DNA from: Chelativorans sp. J32
GTDB lineage: Bacteria > Pseudomonadota > Alphaproteobacteria > Rhizobiales > Rhizobiaceae
DNA: 64,000 nt
Assembly: GCF_000518985.1 (NCBI RefSeq)
Contig: NZ_JAEQ01000004.1
Span: forward strand, 62,001 to 126,000
Direction: 5' to 3'
Numbering within the stretch: position 1 is the stretch's first letter; every line of letters begins with the position of its first letter. The notes beneath the pieces were generated by a model, which was not told the origin of the DNA, made no database searches, and saw only the letters and a list, made by a program, of their open reading frames with translations. This document shows positions 51,758-59,499 of the stretch, in pieces. Both the position numbers and the translations under genes were made by a program.

Positions 51758-52345
51758 TCAGGAGAGAGGTATCCGTGGGTCCTCGACCAAATAGAACTGA
51801 TAGGTGGGCGTGAGATCGGTGATCAGCATTTTGAACGTGGCCGTTTCCTTGGGATCGACCTTTCCGTCGTGGAAGAGCAGGCGATCGTATGGCTCGAAAT
51901 CACGGCTGAATGCGGCGAAGGTGTCAGCCCCGATCGTTCCTCCTTCCGCCTGGGCCTGATCAAAGGAGAGCCCGTCGCCATAGACGCTGGGCTGCCCAAG
52001 ATGGACCTGTAACTCGTAGGAAAACTCCACCCACGGGAGCCCGCTTCCATTCACGATTTCTACCTCAAGATAAAGTGCCATGCCGGGCCGATGGGTTTCC
52101 TTGGAAGGGGCGCGTGCCCCATCCTGCCGGATGACCAGGATGACCGCACTCGCGGAAGATAGTTCTTGCGTGACGACAACCGGATCGGCTTTTGTGCCGC
52201 TGCCGCGGATATCGAGAATGTTGAACCCGCCAAGCTCGTCGGAGAAGGAAAAGCCCCCGGCCAGCCATCGGCCGTCATCAGCCGGTCCCGCGCCGAGCAG
52301 GAAGGCTGCGGCGACCACGGCTGCCAAATTTGCGGTACGTGCCAT
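51758..52345 (-). CDS. Conserved exported protein of unknown function
   Basis: 195 residues with a signal peptide (MARTANLAAVVAAAFLLGAGPA), cleaved near residue 22. The mature protein is beta-rich with FNILDIRGSGTKADPVVVTQEL, ALYLEVEIVNGSGLPWVEFSYELQVHLGQPS and DRLLFHDGKVDPKETATFKMLITDLTPTYQFYLVEDP. I recognise similar hypothetical proteins in rhizobia but no function. The start at 52345 has GGGAGCAGG before it; the frame runs open to 52627 without support. It sits 42 bases upstream of the glycosylase gene on the same strand and may be co-transcribed with it. Confidence 0.75.
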   Translation of the reverse strand: MARTANLAAVVAAAFLLGAGPADDGRWLAGGFSFSDELGGFNILDIRGSGTKADPVVVTQELSSASAVILVIRQDGARAPSKETHRPGMALYLEVEIVNGSGLPWVEFSYELQVHLGQPSVYGDGLSFDQAQAEGGTIGADTFAAFSRDFEPYDRLLFHDGKVDPKETATFKMLITDLTPTYQFYLVEDPRIPLS

Positions 52346-52649
52346 AGGCCTGCTCCCGCGCCAGCGGCACACGACACGCGCGCCGGCGGCGCGAGCGCAT
52401 TCTACGCGAGAATGCACGTATGGCCGATAGTGAAAATGGGATAGCCATTCCGACGCACGCGAACCAAACGGTCCGCGAGCTGCCGTGTGATCCAAGCCGA
52501 TGCCAGAACGCCCTCTTTCACATGTATAACTGAATGTATCCATTGAGCGGAAAGGGACCGGTTCTTTTGCCTCTTCTGGTGGTTTCGCTCCCGGTGGTGA
52601 TGCGCTATAGCCGGGCCGCAACGTCAATCGTGGCGCTTAGGAGGGCTGG
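52346..52649. other. Divergent intergenic region between the exported protein and ETF-QO
   Basis: 304 bases with no ORF of note. A possible -10 element TATAAC is at 52525-52530 for the plus strand, without a good -35. A strong AGGAGGG Shine-Dalgarno sequence lies just upstream of the ETF-QO start. No repeat or RNA structure is evident. Confidence 0.35.
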
Positions 52650-54356
52650 ATGATCGAGCGGGAAAGCATGGAATTCGATGTGGTCATCGTCGGCGCGGGC
52701 CCGGCGGGGCTTGCCGCATCGATCAGGCTGAAACAGCTTAATCCAGAGCTTTCCGTCGTCGTTCTCGAAAAGGGCGGCGAAGTGGGCGCGCATATTCTCT
52801 CCGGCGCCGTTGTCGACCCGATCGGAATCGACAAGCTGTTGCCCGGCTGGCGGGAGGAGGATGGGCACCCCTTTCAAACGCCCGTAACCCAGGATGACTT
52901 CCTGGTGCTCGGGCCGGCGGGATCGGTGCGGCTCCCCAATTTCATGATGCCGCCGCTCATGAACAACCACGGCAACTACATCGTTTCCCTCGGCAATGTC
53001 TGCAAGTGGCTCGCCGAGAAGGCCGAAGCGCTGGGCGTTGAGATCTATCCGGGCTTTGCCGCCGTAGACGTCATCTATAACGACGAGAATGCCGTCGTGG
53101 GTGTCGTGACCGGCGACATGGGCGTGGAGCGCGACGGTACCCATGGCCCCGCCTACCAGCCCGGTATGGCGCTCCTCGGAAAATATGTGCTGATCGGGGA
53201 AGGCGCGCGGGGCTCTCTCGCCAAGCAGCTGATCGCTCGCTATGCGCTTTCGGAGGAACGTGAGCCGCAGAAATTCGGCATCGGCCTCAAAGAGCTTTGG
53301 GAAGTAGCGCCGGAAAAGCACAGGCCCGGTCTTGTACAACACTCATTCGGCTGGCCGCTCGACCGGCAGACCGGCGGTGGCTCCTTCCTCTATCACTTCG
53401 GTGACAATCTGGTGGCTGTCGGCTTCGTCGTCCACCTCAACTACAAGAACCCCTACCTCTCACCCTTCGAGGAATTCCAGCGCTTCAAGACGCATCCTGC
53501 AATCCGCGGCACGTTCGAGGGCGGGAAACGCCTCTCCTATGGCGCGCGCGCCATCACCGAGGGCGGCTGGCAGTCGGTGCCGAAGATGAGCTTCCCCGGT
53601 GGTCTCCTTGTCGGATGCTCCGCCGGACTCGTAAACGTGCCGCGCATCAAGGGCTCGCACAATGCCGTGCTCTCAGGCATGCTCGCCGCCGAGCATGTGG
53701 CAGAGGCGATTGCAGCAGGGCGCGCCAATGACGAGCTTTCCGCCTACGAGCAAGCGTGGCGCGGCTCCGAAATCGGCAAGGACCTGAAGCGGGTGCGCAA
53801 TGTGAAGCCGCTCTGGTCGCGCTTCGGTACGATCCTCGGCATCGGCCTGGGTGGCCTGGATATGTGGTTCAACACGCTGCTCGGCTTCTCTCCTTTCGGC
53901 ACGCTGCGCCACGGCAAGCCGGACTATGCCTCGCTCGATCCCGCCGAGAAGCATGCGCCGATCGAATATCCAAAACCGGATGGCGTACTTACTTTCGACC
54001 GCCTCTCCTCCGTGTTTCTCTCGAATACGAACCACGAGGAAGATCAGCCGGTGCATCTGCAGGTCAGGGACATGGAACTGCAGAAGGCATCCGAATATGG
54101 CGTCTATGCCGGACCGTCCACGCGCTATTGCCCGGCTGGGGTCTATGAATGGGTGGATGCGGAAGGGAATTCTCTGGCAGGCGGGCCCGGTGCCGCTGAG
54201 AAGGGTGGAGCGGTGCCCAAGAGTGCCGATGCGCGCTTCGTCATCAATGCGCAGAACTGCGTGCACTGCAAGACCTGTGACATCAAGGACCCGAACCAGA
54301 ACATCAACTGGGTCCCGCCCCAGGGCGGTGAAGGGCCTGTCTACCAGAACATGTGA
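52650..54356 (+). CDS. etfD: Electron transfer flavoprotein-ubiquinone oxidoreductase
   Basis: 568 residues. FAD-binding GAGPAG (15-20), the membrane-associated UQ domain with HSFGWPLDRQTGGGSFLYHF, and the C-terminal 4Fe-4S domain with NCVHCKTCDIKDP(N)Q near residue 535 and the family end GEGPVYQNM. It carries electrons from ETF (fatty acid and amino acid oxidation) to ubiquinone at the inner membrane. All Cys ligands are present. Standalone gene. Confidence 0.96.
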   Translation: MIERESMEFDVVIVGAGPAGLAASIRLKQLNPELSVVVLEKGGEVGAHILSGAVVDPIGIDKLLPGWREEDGHPFQTPVTQDDFLVLGPAGSVRLPNFMMPPLMNNHGNYIVSLGNVCKWLAEKAEALGVEIYPGFAAVDVIYNDENAVVGVVTGDMGVERDGTHGPAYQPGMALLGKYVLIGEGARGSLAKQLIARYALSEEREPQKFGIGLKELWEVAPEKHRPGLVQHSFGWPLDRQTGGGSFLYHFGDNLVAVGFVVHLNYKNPYLSPFEEFQRFKTHPAIRGTFEGGKRLSYGARAITEGGWQSVPKMSFPGGLLVGCSAGLVNVPRIKGSHNAVLSGMLAAEHVAEAIAAGRANDELSAYEQAWRGSEIGKDLKRVRNVKPLWSRFGTILGIGLGGLDMWFNTLLGFSPFGTLRHGKPDYASLDPAEKHAPIEYPKPDGVLTFDRLSSVFLSNTNHEEDQPVHLQVRDMELQKASEYGVYAGPSTRYCPAGVYEWVDAEGNSLAGGPGAAEKGGAVPKSADARFVINAQNCVHCKTCDIKDPNQNINWVPPQGGEGPVYQNM

Positions 54357-54390
54357 AAGCCGACGGCGGCAGTGCCGCCGCAGCGCAGGT

Positions 54391-55410
54391 TCAGTTGAGC
54401 GGGCGAAGGGAAGCTTGCAGCGTTTGCGATTCTCCCGGGCGAGGTAGGATGCTGAACTCCACCAGCACCGGGAGATGATCGGAACCGACGCTCTCCAGCC
54501 GCTTTGTTTGGACCGCCGTGATCCGGCCCTTTACGAAAACATTGTCGATCGGCAGACCGACCGTTCGCCGAAGCCAGTCAGGCAATGGCTGCGCGAGCCA
54601 GCTCGGCCCTATATGGCGAAGCCTCGTGAAACCACCTGCAGCTGCAAGCCGTTCTGCCGTCGCGCTCCAGGGCACAGCATTGAAATCCCCTGCCAGGATG
54701 GCGCTGGAGCCGAGTTTCGTTTGAAGTGTCTTCGTGATCGGCTCGATCTGTCTTGGCTGGTCGAATGGCCACGGCCAGCCAAGGTGAAGGGCGGCGATGT
54801 CGACCGCCGCTCCGCCAAAATTGATCGTGGCGATCGCGAGCGTGTTCCGGTTCAAGCATTTCGTGGTGGACGGGTGCAGGAATGGGCGCCGCGACAGGAT
54901 CGCCACGCCACCGATGCCGGGCCGCTGGCAGAATTGATGATAGGGGAATGTCTTCTCGATGAAGGAAAGCTCGCGCCGCCACATATGGGAAACCTCCTCC
55001 AGCGTCACCACATCTGCACCGCTGCGGCCGATGAGCGACAGGACTTCCTTGGGCGTGCGGTTGTCATAGCGCAGGTTGAGCTGCAGCAGCCGGTATCGGG
55101 CCGTAGATTGAGCGGATGCTTCCGCCGTCCCGCCGGACAATCCGCGCAGCAGCGAGAGATCGAGCACGCTGGTAAAGGCCATGATAGCCAGCGCAAGCGC
55201 GACAATTCCAAGCATCCGCCAACCCGTGATGAAGACGAGCGGAAGAGCGGTGATCGCAAGAAGAACGGTCAGATGCGCCCGGAAATGGGTAAATGCGTCG
55301 AATGCCGGATGGACGTTCTTCAGAAAACCCAGCACCAGCGGCACCGATATCAGCAGTGTGGCTGCTATCGAGACGAAAGCAACAGGCGTTATTCTGGGCA
55401 GGTTCGACAT
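54391..55410 (-). CDS. Endonuclease/exonuclease/phosphatase family membrane protein
   Basis: 339 residues: about three N-terminal membrane helices (12-32, 45-65, 68-88), then an EEP domain (about 105-325) with LQLNLRYDN, VVTLEEVS (metal-binding Glu), LHLGWPWP, AGDFNAVPW and GSDHLPVLVEF (catalytic Asp/His). The domain probably faces the periplasm and hydrolyses a phosphodiester of lipid or nucleotide nature. Substrate unknown. It is divergent from pmtA. Confidence 0.88.
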   Translation of the reverse strand: MSNLPRITPVAFVSIAATLLISVPLVLGFLKNVHPAFDAFTHFRAHLTVLLAITALPLVFITGWRMLGIVALALAIMAFTSVLDLSLLRGLSGGTAEASAQSTARYRLLQLNLRYDNRTPKEVLSLIGRSGADVVTLEEVSHMWRRELSFIEKTFPYHQFCQRPGIGGVAILSRRPFLHPSTTKCLNRNTLAIATINFGGAAVDIAALHLGWPWPFDQPRQIEPITKTLQTKLGSSAILAGDFNAVPWSATAERLAAAGGFTRLRHIGPSWLAQPLPDWLRRTVGLPIDNVFVKGRITAVQTKRLESVGSDHLPVLVEFSILPRPGESQTLQASLRPLN

Positions 55411-55571
55411 GTCGTCTTGTAGCGGCGCAATTATGGCATCGACAAGGGGAAGTGGTGCTGCAAAACCGCATCGGGATAAGATTTGCCGAGCGCACGCGTG
55501 TTCGGGCTGCCGACAAGTTGCCGGAATCAGGGAATAGCTGTAGCTTCCGCTACCTCTTCAAGGGACGATCA

Positions 55572-56195
55572 ATGGCGCGCTGCAATCACGAGAGACACGG
55601 TACACCGTCGGATGTGGTCCCCTTCTTGCGCGCATGGCTGGCGCATCCCCTGCGGGTCTCCGCCATTGCCCCGTCGAGTTCGGCGCTCGCCGATCTCATC
55701 ACCAGTGAGATAAGGCCGAGCGCGGCACCGGTGCTGGAGCTCGGTGCCGGCACCGGCGTTTTCACTCGCGCTTTGCTGAAGCGGGGCCTCGCGCAAGAGG
55801 ATCTAACGATCATCGAGCTCGGTGCCGATTTCGTCGCTCTGCTGCAGAAGCGCTTTCCGGAGGCACGGGTGCTTCCCGTCGATGCCGCCCGTCTTCCACA
55901 ATTCGGCCTTTACGAAGGTAGCCCGGTGGGCGCTGTGGTCAGTGGACTACCACTTTTGTCCATGAGCCCGCGCAAGGTGATGGCAATCGTCGGCGGAGCC
56001 TTCTTTTATATGCGGCCGGGGGCTGCATTCTACCAGTTCACCTATGGGCCGCGGTGTCCCGTCCCCAGGCCGATACTGGACCGCCTGGGGCTGAAAGCCA
56101 CGCGCATCGGCCGGGCGATGCTGAATGTCCCGCCCGCTGCGGTCTACCGTATCACGCGCAGAAGCCCGCTCCATATACCGACGGGGCAGGCATAG
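55572..56195 (+). CDS. pmtA: Phospholipid N-methyltransferase PmtA, rhizobial type
   Basis: 207 residues from ATG 55572 with AAGGGACGATCA upstream. SAM-binding motif I VLELGAGTGVFTRALLKRGL (about 55-74), FVALLQKRFP with the acidic ribose ligand region, and SGLPLLSMSP at motif IV (about 120-129) are the features of the short rhizobial PmtA family, which methylates phosphatidylethanolamine to phosphatidylcholine precursors at the membrane. Other SAM-dependent methyltransferases with the same fold (rRNA adenine dimethylase-like) are possible but fit less well. It converges with amn after one base. Confidence 0.78.
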   Translation: MARCNHERHGTPSDVVPFLRAWLAHPLRVSAIAPSSSALADLITSEIRPSAAPVLELGAGTGVFTRALLKRGLAQEDLTIIELGADFVALLQKRFPEARVLPVDAARLPQFGLYEGSPVGAVVSGLPLLSMSPRKVMAIVGGAFFYMRPGAAFYQFTYGPRCPVPRPILDRLGLKATRIGRAMLNVPPAAVYRITRRSPLHIPTGQA

Positions 56196-56196
56196 G

Positions 56197-57696
56197 CTAC
56201 TGGAAGGCAGTCTCCGAGAAGCTGCGCAGTTTTCTGGAGTGGAGCCGCTCCGGCGGCATGGCTGCCAGCTTCTCAACCGCGCGAATGCCGATCTTGAGGT
56301 GTTGCGCGACTTGCCGCTTGTAGAAATCCGTCGCCATACCCGGAAGCTTCAATTCGCCGTGCAAGGGCTTGTCGGAAACACAGAGCAGCGTGCCATAGGG
56401 GACCCGGAACCGGAACCCGTTGGCCGCGATCGTGGCCGATTCCATATCGAGCGCGATCGCGCGGGATTGCGAGAGCCGCTGCACGGGACCACGTTGCTCG
56501 CGCAACTCCCAGTTACGGTTGTCGATCGTGGCCACGGTGCCGGTCCGCATGATCCGCTTCAGTTCGTAGCCGGACAGCCCGGTGATCTCGGCTACCGCCT
56601 CCTGTAGAGCCACCTGCACCTCGGCAAGGGCGGGCAGCGGCACCCATACCGGCAGGTCCTCGTCGAGAACGTGATCCTCGCGCACATAAGCATGCGCAAG
56701 AACGTAATCGCCCAGCGCCTGCGTGTGGCGAAGGCCGGCGCAATGGCCGAGCATCAGCCATACATGCGGGCGGAGTACGGAGATATGGTCCGTTATTGTT
56801 TTCGCGTTGGAGGGGCCGACGCCGATATTTACCATCGTGATGCCGCCATGATCCGGCTTCTTGAGATGATAGGCCGGCATCTGTGGCTGGCGTGGAAGCG
56901 CTATGTCCGGAGCCGCTTTTTGGCCTGAGATGGTCACGATATTGCCGGGCTCCACGAAGGACTCGTAACCCTCGCCGCCCTTCGCCATCAATTCGCGCGC
57001 GAGCGCGCAGAATTCGTCGATATAGAACTGATAATTCGTGAACAGCACGAAATTCTGGAAATGCTCGGGAGCCGTCGCCGTGTAGTGCGACAGACGGTGG
57101 AGGGAATAGTCGATGCGCTGTGCCGTGAAGGGAGCAAGCGGCATCGGCTCTCCCGGCCCGGGCTCATATGTACCGTTGACGATGTCGTCGTCGAGGATGT
57201 TGAGGTCCGGCACATCGAACAGGTCGCGCAATGGGCGCTTCAGCTCTGCGATGATCGCGCCTTCGACGTAAGTGTCCTTCAGAAACGCGAAATGAAGCGG
57301 GATCGGCGTTTCCGATTCCGCGACCGTTACCTCTACGCCGTGGTTGCGCATGAGCAGACCGAGCTGATCGACGAGATAACTCTCGAAAAGGTCGGGCCGG
57401 GTGATCGTGGTGCCATAATTGCCTGGCGCGGGCACGTGACCATAGGCGAGCCGGGTGTCAATCTGGGCAAAAGTTGCAGTAGAAAGACTCACCGCCGGAT
57501 AAAATGCGCGGTATCGGCAATCGCTTTCGCCTGTCTGGCCGACCCGGAAAAAGGCGTCGCGCAAGAAGGCAGTGTTCCGCTCATATATTTCCTTCAGAGC
57601 CTGGACGGCTTGCCGGGGATCGCTGAAAGATCTCCGCGCGACAGGCTCCGGGCTGGATATGGTTTCGATCGGTCTATGGTAGATTCGCTTGTCCAT
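56197..57696 (-). CDS. amn: AMP nucleosidase
   Basis: 499 residues: an N-terminal regulatory domain (about 30-180) and a C-terminal phosphorylase-like domain with MVNIGVGPSNAKTITDHISVLRPHVWLMLGHCAGLRHTQALGDYVLAHAYVREDHVLDEDLPVWVPLPALAEVQ-like core, and MESATIAANGFRFRVPYGTLLCVSDKPLHGE near 430. It hydrolyses AMP to adenine and ribose 5-phosphate. Its promoter TATAAT box lies only a few bases before the ATG, so the transcript may be leaderless (see promoter). It converges with pmtA. Confidence 0.95.
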   Translation of the reverse strand: MDKRIYHRPIETISSPEPVARRSFSDPRQAVQALKEIYERNTAFLRDAFFRVGQTGESDCRYRAFYPAVSLSTATFAQIDTRLAYGHVPAPGNYGTTITRPDLFESYLVDQLGLLMRNHGVEVTVAESETPIPLHFAFLKDTYVEGAIIAELKRPLRDLFDVPDLNILDDDIVNGTYEPGPGEPMPLAPFTAQRIDYSLHRLSHYTATAPEHFQNFVLFTNYQFYIDEFCALARELMAKGGEGYESFVEPGNIVTISGQKAAPDIALPRQPQMPAYHLKKPDHGGITMVNIGVGPSNAKTITDHISVLRPHVWLMLGHCAGLRHTQALGDYVLAHAYVREDHVLDEDLPVWVPLPALAEVQVALQEAVAEITGLSGYELKRIMRTGTVATIDNRNWELREQRGPVQRLSQSRAIALDMESATIAANGFRFRVPYGTLLCVSDKPLHGELKLPGMATDFYKRQVAQHLKIGIRAVEKLAAMPPERLHSRKLRSFSETAFQ

Positions 57697-57701
57697 ACCC
57701 C

Positions 57702-57730
57702 ATTATAGGAATTTCGTTCGGCCTTTTCGA
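57702..57730 (-). promoter_or_regulatory. amn promoter with -10 directly before the ATG
   Basis: On the minus strand a perfect TATAAT (57707-57702) lies 17 bases after TCGAAA (57730-57725, 4 of 6 matches). The ATG follows five bases behind the -10, where the transcription start would be expected, so the mRNA would have no 5' leader and no Shine-Dalgarno sequence. Confidence 0.45.
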
Positions 57731-57738
57731 GCCATCCG

Positions 57739-57924
57739 CTAGCGGTTCCGCTGCAGGTTCACCAGCAGCACGAAACCCGCACCGGGAGATTGTTTTTTGT
57801 AGAAACCGTTCGTGCCGCCATCGATCGCTGGAATCCCGCTCACCGCCATCATCGGAAGCGCGAGCAGGGAGAGAGCCACCACTGCCCTTGCCAGAAGCGT
57901 CTTAAGTTCCAGGAAATTTGCCAT
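57739..57924 (-). CDS. Small exported or membrane protein, doubtful
   Basis: 61 residues from ATG 57924: MANFLELKTLL, then a hydrophobic helix (ARAVVALSLLALPMMAVSG) and about 30 polar residues (GGTNGFYKKQSPGAGFVLLVNLQRNR). The weak Shine-Dalgarno and unknown family make it uncertain. It lies upstream of amn on the same strand, just before the amn promoter. Confidence 0.35.
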   Translation of the reverse strand: MANFLELKTLLARAVVALSLLALPMMAVSGIPAIDGGTNGFYKKQSPGAGFVLLVNLQRNR

Positions 57925-58128
57925 CACTGCCCACCGACCCGGTCTTTGGTTTGCTGGAGAGAGCCGCAGTCGGCTCGAGCGTCGGGGCATATTCTCCGAG
58001 CGGCGCTGAACCAGTTCTGATCCGGGCGTTCATCCGGCGTTCAAGATCATTGATCGCCGGCTTATTTCGATGGATATTGAACGAGAGCTCTCAATACCCA
58101 CATTTCTTCCTCCACAGGAGAAAGCCTC

Positions 58129-58830
58129 ATGACGACTCAGACGAAGCCGATCGAGCTGCATTATTGGCCGACGCCGAATGGCTACAAGATAACCATCATG
58201 CTCGAGGAGCTCGGGGTTCCCTACGAAGTGCGCTACGTCAATATCGGTCGTGGCGATCAGTTCAAGCCGGAATTCCTGAAGATCTCGCCGAACAATCGTA
58301 TGCCTGCCATCGTGGATCCAGAGGGACCCGGCGGCGAGCCGATTTCGGTCTTCGAGTCGGGCGCGATCCTTCAATATCTGGGGCGCAAGTTCGGCCGCTT
58401 TTATCCGTCCGACGAGCGGGAAAGAGTGGAAGTAGAGCAGTGGTTGTTCTGGCAGGTCGGGGGGCTTGGTCCCATGGCCGGCCAGGCGCACCATTTCCGC
58501 AATTATGCTTCGGAGAAGATTCCCTACGCCATCGAGCGCTACACAAACGAATGCAACCGGCTCTATGGCGTGATGGACAAGCGTCTCGCCGACCGGGATT
58601 TCCTGGCCGGGGACTACTCGATTGCAGATATGGCATCCATCGGTTGGGTGAAGTCGCATGAAGGTCAGGGGCAGGACCTGAACAATTTCCCGCACCTGAA
58701 GCGCTGGTTCGACAGGATGCTGGCGCGGCCTACGGTCCAAAGAGGACTGGAGATCGGCCAGGAGCACCGGCGCAACATCGCCAATGACGATGAAGCAAAG
58801 AAGGTGCTTTTCGGTCAGAAGGCACGCTGA
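58129..58830 (+). CDS. Glutathione S-transferase of the YfcG/YghU type
   Basis: 233 residues: thioredoxin-like N-terminal domain with HYWPTPNGYKITIMLEELG (the TPN motif at the glutathione site), NNRMPAIVDPEG and FESGAILQYLG, and a C-terminal helical domain with DYSIADMASIGWV. This set identifies the nu-class GSTs (disulfide-bond oxidoreductases) that reduce disulfides and peroxides with glutathione. CCACAGGAGAAAGCCTC precedes the ATG. An intrinsic terminator follows. Confidence 0.9.
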   Translation: MTTQTKPIELHYWPTPNGYKITIMLEELGVPYEVRYVNIGRGDQFKPEFLKISPNNRMPAIVDPEGPGGEPISVFESGAILQYLGRKFGRFYPSDERERVEVEQWLFWQVGGLGPMAGQAHHFRNYASEKIPYAIERYTNECNRLYGVMDKRLADRDFLAGDYSIADMASIGWVKSHEGQGQDLNNFPHLKRWFDRMLARPTVQRGLEIGQEHRRNIANDDEAKKVLFGQKAR

Positions 58831-59147
58831 CCAGCTGGAACTCACGCGATGTGCAGGCGGGGTCTCCCCGCCTGTTTTGATTCCAGCCTTCACCAATGCA
58901 TTTCGGCATGGTTAGAAAAGCATTGCCGGCAGCAGCACCGCCAAGCCTTCGGAAAAATCGAAAATGCCCGCGGTTCCGGCATTTCCATCCTTAACGGAAT
59001 CTAGCCGTTTACTTCTTGTTTTACCTTTGTTTTCCGTGCGTTAATCAAGCCGCTTAACGGCCGTTTCAACGCTCTCTGGCATCCTTCGAACCATCAAAGC
59101 ACCGCGAAAAAAACAGCGGGCTCTCAGGACGAACAGGGATTTCTGAA
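58831..59147. other. Non-coding region between the GST and Sel1 genes
   Basis: 317 bases. It begins with the terminator at 58854-58878. The part nearest the Sel1 gene (58985-59080) is AT-richer and has repeated TTAACGG and CCGTTT words and a TTAA-N9-TTAAC pair (near 59041-59057), longer than a CtrA box. No ORF or structured RNA recognised. Confidence 0.4.
58854..58878 (+). terminator. Intrinsic terminator after the GST gene
   Basis: CAGGCGGGG (58854-58862), loop TCT, CCCCGCCTG (58866-58874), TTTT. Perfect 9-base stem. Confidence 0.85.
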
Positions 59148-59414
59148 ATGGCACGTTTCAACATCGAAGAGGCGGAGACAGGCGCGATCGGCGCCGGCGC
59201 TCAGACCGATATGCTCTTCCAACTGGGCGTGATGTATGCCACCGGCCGCGATTGCGACGTGGATCTGGTCGCCGCCCACAAATGGCTCAACATCGCAGCC
59301 ATCAAGGGTTCCGAAAAAGCGGCGCGGATGCGCGCCGACCTCGCCGCTGTCATGCCGAAGACCGACATCGCCCGCGCGTTGCGCGAGGCGCGCGAATGGA
59401 TGACGATGCACTGA
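59148..59414 (+). CDS. Sel1-repeat small protein
   Basis: 88 residues. One Sel1-like repeat (about 22-60) with MLFQLGVMYATGRDCDVDLVAAHKWLNIAAIKGSEKAARMRADLA, then a C-terminal helix with ALREAREWM. No signal peptide, so probably cytoplasmic. Sel1 repeats mediate protein contacts. I recall short Sel1 proteins like this in other rhizobia; the role is unknown. The ribosome-binding site is CAGGGATTTCTGAA. Confidence 0.8.
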   Translation: MARFNIEEAETGAIGAGAQTDMLFQLGVMYATGRDCDVDLVAAHKWLNIAAIKGSEKAARMRADLAAVMPKTDIARALREAREWMTMH

Positions 59415-59499
59415 ATTCCGGAAAGTGAGGGGGCGCGGCACCGTTGCGTGCCGAAAGAGACGCCACGGACGGCAGATCAGCCGCCCACGGCGTTTCGAT

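Noticed and set aside
59041-59057. TTAA-N9-TTAAC before the Sel1 gene as a CtrA box
   Set aside because: Spacing is two bases too long.
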